In this document: piece by piece, positions 61,190 through 64,000 of the stretch
Numbering within the stretch: position 1 is the stretch's first letter
Layout: the number at the start of each line of letters is the position of its first letter
From: Bog-756 sp963824645
Lineage (GTDB): Bacteria; Actinomycetota; Acidimicrobiia; Acidimicrobiales; RAAP-2
Assembly: GCA_963824645.1 (NCBI GenBank)
Contig: CAWGQC010000004.1
Span: 670,886-734,885 of the forward strand
Length of the DNA stretch: 64,000 bases
Direction: 5' to 3'
Translations under genes and position numbers: made by a program
The notes under the pieces: model-generated
Databases searched by the model: none
Seen by the model: the letters and a program-made list of their open reading frames with translations, nothing else
Told to the model about the DNA's origin: nothing

Positions 61190-62593
61190 CTACTTGTCTC
61201 CGTAGTTGACCTTGACCGATGCAATCAGATCCGAATGCCGCAGCGCCTTGGCACAGTTCTGCACTTGCGATCGAGGGCCGTCAAAGGTGAAGGTCATGAT
61301 CCCTCCACCCGCACCCGTCGCCGCCGCATAACCGGCGGCTGAGGCACCGAACCGGGCGTACAACTCGCCTTGCAGGTCGTTCAACGGAATAGCGGAAATG
61401 CCCCGCTTGCCGATGGCGACAATAACGGCGGTAGGTGGTGGATTTGGACTGAGGAAAGGCGGGATAGACGCCGTGTCGACGACAGTGGGAGATCCGATGG
61501 GATCAAGCCACTGGATCTTGCTTCCGGCGGCGCTGACTCCGTGTGTGAGCACGCTATTGGGGACGAAGTCTGAGAACGGATTGTAAGGCAAGGAATCTAG
61601 GTTGCGTGCCTCCAACAGGGCTCCGGTTGCTGGATCGACCACGATGATTGTCGGTCCGATCCGCTTCGAGCCGGCGGTCTCGAAGCCGAGACCGGTCGAG
61701 CCGGTCTGGCTGGTGGTACTGCCCAGCGCTTGGATGCCCGGCAGGAGAGCCAAGGCGTCGTAGAGCGCCGAGTTGAATGCTGGAGTGGTGCCCGTCAATG
61801 GACCGAGAAGGAGGGCAACGGCTCGCTCGAATCCCGGATTGGAGCTGCCTGATCCCACTTCATCGAGTCCAGAGATCCCCGTCGTGCCCGTGATTAGCTC
61901 ATGAGCCAAGGTTGACGGATCTGTGGCGAGGGAGGAGACATCGGTGATGCCGCTCCCGGACAAGAGGCTCATCCCGTTCCCGGCGTTCGCTCCTTCGAGG
62001 TTGCTGCAGGATGAGACCGGCTGTTGGATGGGATCGACAGTCAACCCAACAGACTTCCAGGTCATTTCATTGGCAGCAGATGCGAATTGGGCCTGCCCGA
62101 GGCCCGGCAGCAGGCAGGTTTCGCCGAAGTTGTTTGACCAGTTGGTCTGTGATGCCACAACCGTTGCCTGAGCCCCGGAAATCTTCGTCGATCCGATCTG
62201 GTCCACCACCATCGCGTAGGAGATCTGTTGCTTGGTCTCGAGCCATTGGTCCCGATTCAACTGAGGCACCGGCCGGTTGGCGAGGTTGGTACCGATCTGA
62301 CGGAGTTCTGCTGCTGCTGCTGCCACGGGTGGATGTTGTCCAACGTTCGGGAGCAATACGGTTATCAGCAGAACGACAGCAACAGCCGCCCCGATGGCGC
62401 CCAGGTATACCCCCCGACGTGGACGCTTCTTCGACCGACGCTGGATCTCATGGGACAGAGCAACAACGTTCCCTTCTCCTTCAACATGCGACTCAATGGC
62501 GTCCTTGAATCGACGGACCGTTGTGAGGAGATCGAAGGTCCCCTCGGAATCCTCGTTCATGTAGCGGCGCAGAAGGTCAAGGTCGTCTGTCAT
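61190..62593 (-). CDS. CU044_5270-like membrane protein (ECF sigma partner)
   Basis: A 467-residue protein, with a cytosolic N-terminus (DDLDLLRRYMNEDSEGTFDLL), one membrane helix (GVYLGAIGAAVAVVLLITVLL) and a large extracellular part of about 370 residues. This fits the CU044_5270 family, found downstream of ECF sigma genes and suggested to hold the sigma factor. The segment IVVDPATGALLEARNLDSLP is typical. ATG 62593 overlaps the sigma stop as ATGA. The Cys in LGQTCLLPG-like and SSCSNLEGANAG regions may pair. The anti-sigma role is inferred. Confidence 0.7.
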   Translation of the reverse strand: MTDDLDLLRRYMNEDSEGTFDLLTTVRRFKDAIESHVEGEGNVVALSHEIQRRSKKRPRRGVYLGAIGAAVAVVLLITVLLPNVGQHPPVAAAAAELRQIGTNLANRPVPQLNRDQWLETKQQISYAMVVDQIGSTKISGAQATVVASQTNWSNNFGETCLLPGLGQAQFASAANEMTWKSVGLTVDPIQQPVSSCSNLEGANAGNGMSLLSGSGITDVSSLATDPSTLAHELITGTTGISGLDEVGSGSSNPGFERAVALLLGPLTGTTPAFNSALYDALALLPGIQALGSTTSQTGSTGLGFETAGSKRIGPTIIVVDPATGALLEARNLDSLPYNPFSDFVPNSVLTHGVSAAGSKIQWLDPIGSPTVVDTASIPPFLSPNPPPTAVIVAIGKRGISAIPLNDLQGELYARFGASAAGYAAATGAGGGIMTFTFDGPRSQVQNCAKALRHSDLIASVKVNYGDK

Positions 62594-63213
62594 TCCAACA
62601 GCCCTTCAGTAGTCGAGAGGTTCCTGTTCGCATCGTCCTCATCTTGGTTTTGCCTATCGTTTCCGAGAAGTTCCCGAAGCCGGGATCGTCCCCGTGACAT
62701 TCGAGAGCGAACGGTTCCGACAGGAATCCCGAGCGATCTGGCCACTTCCTCGTAGCTGAAACCAGGTCCAGCGACAAGCATCAATACATCCCGATACCGT
62801 TCATCGATCTGATCCAGCGCCGATTGAATCTTGCTCACTTCGGCGGTGGCCATCAGACCCGACTCGATCTCGTCTGTCCTGTCCTGCTCCGAATCCTCGA
62901 CGTGCCATCGGCCCATCCGAGCGATGCGCCGACCTTCGGACCTTCGATGATGACGAAGGGTGTTAGTAGCGATGCCGAATAACCATGGACGAGCATCAGG
63001 GTAGGAGAAGTCGTAGTTCTGGCGGCTACGGAACGCGGTCAGGAACGTCTCAGAGACCAGGTCGTCAAGAACGGAATGGGGCGACCTCTTCGAGAAGTAG
63101 CGATGGAGAGCCTCTGCATGACGCTCGACGATGCCGGTGAATCGCTCAGCATCGCTCAAGGAGAACCGGATTAAGGAAGCGTCCGGTTCAGGGTCCTCCC
63201 CTAAATGAGCCAT
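62590..63213 (-). CDS. ECF-type RNA polymerase sigma factor
   Basis: A 207-residue sigma factor. Region 2 has AEALHRYFSKRSPHSVLDDLVSETFLTAF and ARPWLFGIATNTLRHHRRSEG. Region 4 has ALDQIDERYRDVLMLVAGPG and FSYEEVARSLGIPVGTVRSRMSRGRSRLREL, the helix-turn-helix. The linker of about 45 residues is acidic. It is coupled to the CU044_5270-like gene. An in-frame fragment upstream ends over its start codon. It belongs to the ECF group with large C-terminal membrane partners. Confidence 0.85.
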   Translation of the reverse strand: MAHLGEDPEPDASLIRFSLSDAERFTGIVERHAEALHRYFSKRSPHSVLDDLVSETFLTAFRSRQNYDFSYPDARPWLFGIATNTLRHHRRSEGRRIARMGRWHVEDSEQDRTDEIESGLMATAEVSKIQSALDQIDERYRDVLMLVAGPGFSYEEVARSLGIPVGTVRSRMSRGRSRLRELLGNDRQNQDEDDANRNLSTTEGLLE

Positions 63214-63390
63214 CTCTTAACTATTGCCCGCTCGCCTCTAAAGGGTTCCAAAGGTCGCATCGCAGCGTCAGACTGCCGGAGTGCGTCGGCTAGGTCGTCT
63301 AGGCCCATCCCTGTGGCCGTCTTGGCGTATTCCGCTATACGGTTGGTGAGGATGTCGAGGTTCCTTTGGGTGGCTCGGTCGGCGCTACCC
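63201..63390 (-). pseudogene. Coding-like fragment ending over the ECF sigma start
   Basis: An open stretch without a good start (ATG 63308 is internal) reads RATQRNLDILTNRIAEYAKT, then GMGLDDLADALRQSDAAMRP and ends ERAIVKRWLI at a stop at 63201. The helical, charged composition looks like protein. A TAG precedes it, so it is a remnant or a short coupled ORF (35 residues from ATG 63308). No family assigned. Confidence 0.35.
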
Positions 63391-63452
63391 GCCTAGGGGT
63401 TGCCAACCTCTACTATTGGGGAGCGCTGCTCCTACCACCGGCTATGGGTGCG

Positions 63453-63761
63453 TTACCAGTTGTCCTCATCGTTAGCGCCGCTGGAATCACCCACACCGGC
63501 AGGGCCCTTGCGAGTCGACAATATCCAAAGCGACGTGGCCACCCAAATGCCTGTTAGAGCCAACCAGATCAGCAGGCGAACCCAGGGATGCAGAATGACC
63601 TCAGGAGGAGAGGTTGCCTGGCTCAAAGGCGCGTACGACACCCAGCCGAACGAGCCTCCTTGCCAGAATCCGATCAACCAGTGGCCGAAGAGGTAAAGCC
63701 CGATCCCCATGCCGATCACGATGACAGTCCGCTGAGGACCATTGAGCCGCCGGATTCTCAC
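63453..63761 (-). CDS. Small actinobacterial membrane protein
   Basis: A 102-residue protein with two membrane helices: VIVIGMGIGLYLFGHWLIGF and LLIWLALTGIWVATSLWIL. Between them is the loop FGWVSYAPLSQATSPPEVILHPW, which I recognise from many unnamed actinobacterial proteins. The C-terminus is hydrophilic. No function known. Its downstream end overlaps nothing and it is about 50 bases from a second small membrane protein. Confidence 0.65.
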   Translation of the reverse strand: MRIRRLNGPQRTVIVIGMGIGLYLFGHWLIGFWQGGSFGWVSYAPLSQATSPPEVILHPWVRLLIWLALTGIWVATSLWILSTRKGPAGVGDSSGANDEDNW

Positions 63762-63811
63762 AAGTTGAAGTCTGACAGGCAGGGCGCTCGGGTGCCCCCG
63801 AACACCAATAG

Positions 63812-63970
63812 TCAGGGTGCCGCGGCTCGACGTGATCGGCGGCGTATCGCAAAGACGGTCATCCCTGCCCCGATACCCAGGATGAAAGCAGGACTGACAC
63901 CAATATGAGCGAATATTGCTGTGGCCACCACGGCCCCTCCGACGAAGACCGGCAGTGCAGCATTCCTCAT
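63812..63970 (-). CDS. Very small membrane protein (52 residues)
   Basis: ATG at 63970 gives MRNAALPVFVGGAVVATAIF, with a second helix VSPAFILGIGAGMTVFAI, and a basic end (RRRSRRAAAP) at TGA 63812. Two helices with a positive-inside tail make a real small membrane protein likely. It lies upstream of and in the same direction as the gene at 63453, with 50 bases between. No other support. Confidence 0.45.
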   Translation of the reverse strand: MRNAALPVFVGGAVVATAIFAHIGVSPAFILGIGAGMTVFAIRRRSRRAAAP

Positions 63971-64000
63971 TGGACTAAGCGTAGATGCCAGACCCGACTG

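Noticed and set aside
1..64000. CRISPR array or restriction-modification genes
   Set aside because: I saw no regularly spaced direct repeats with unique spacers, and no methyltransferase/endonuclease pair; the only SAM methyltransferases are small-molecule or lipid types.

Overview
The window is high-GC DNA with actinobacterial gene content and order. It carries alpha2-type glyS, ppdK, dnaG and a primary sigma factor gene, plus F420/LLM-type and PPOX-type oxidoreductases, DUF2510 proteins, CU044_5270-like and ECF sigma genes, an LAxTG-type surface protein, and secreted proteins built from DGGxFAFGDAxFxGS repeats. I infer a member of the Actinobacteriota, probably Acidimicrobiia. This rests on family recognition and repeat style, not on a database search. 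Gene calls are from reading; no alignment was run.

Layout. (1) 1-17.9 kb is dense and looks intact: a partial gene end, glyS, an alpha/beta hydrolase, DUF1801, a methyltransferase, a large surface protein, ppdK, dnaG-rpoD (ATGA overlap), tRNA-Asn, a CPBP membrane protein, three minus-strand genes (DUF2510, HIRAN, GH114-like), a lipoprotein and a sulfotransferase. (2) 18-20.7 kb is sparse, with a frameshifted DUF3024 gene, diverged repeats and one secreted protein. (3) 20.74-39.80 kb is bounded by a 43-bp direct repeat of the 3' half of a CAU-anticodon tRNA (one mismatch), so it looks like an island integrated into that tRNA gene. It holds an ABC-2-type exporter with a histidine kinase and two response regulators on the minus strand. 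Facing it is a MacAB-like export operon on the plus strand, followed by a third response regulator, a glycosyltransferase, a repeat protein, an ArsR/SRPBCC pair and a PPOX enzyme. Most of the exporter and regulator genes carry one or several frameshifts, while the MacB permease, the ABC-2 permease and the glycosyltransferase stay open. No integrase is visible. An internally deleted IS481-like element lies just outside the right repeat.

(4) 40.4-54.5 kb returns to intact genes. These are DinB, two small conserved proteins, an LLM oxidoreductase overlapping a SnoaL-like protein, a minus-strand protein of lipocalin-like type, an aldehyde dehydrogenase, two tandem acyltransferase-3/SGNH genes sharing an almost identical 0.55-kb tract, a lipoprotein pair, an inositol-phosphatase-like gene and a large secreted double-repeat protein. 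(5) 54.6-64 kb follows tRNA-Val. It has a ribbon-helix-helix regulator divergent from an ABC-2 exporter, two broken genes, small membrane proteins, a CAP-domain plus repeat protein, and an ECF sigma factor overlapping a membrane-anchored CU044_5270-like partner.

How parts work together. The clearest functional unit is the island's exporter block. A conserved CAGGAAAC-type box lies upstream of both response regulators and of the MacAB operon, suggesting one two-component regulon controlling two exporters. The block's frameshifts mean either it is decaying or this stretch carries indel errors; that choice decides whether it is a working system.
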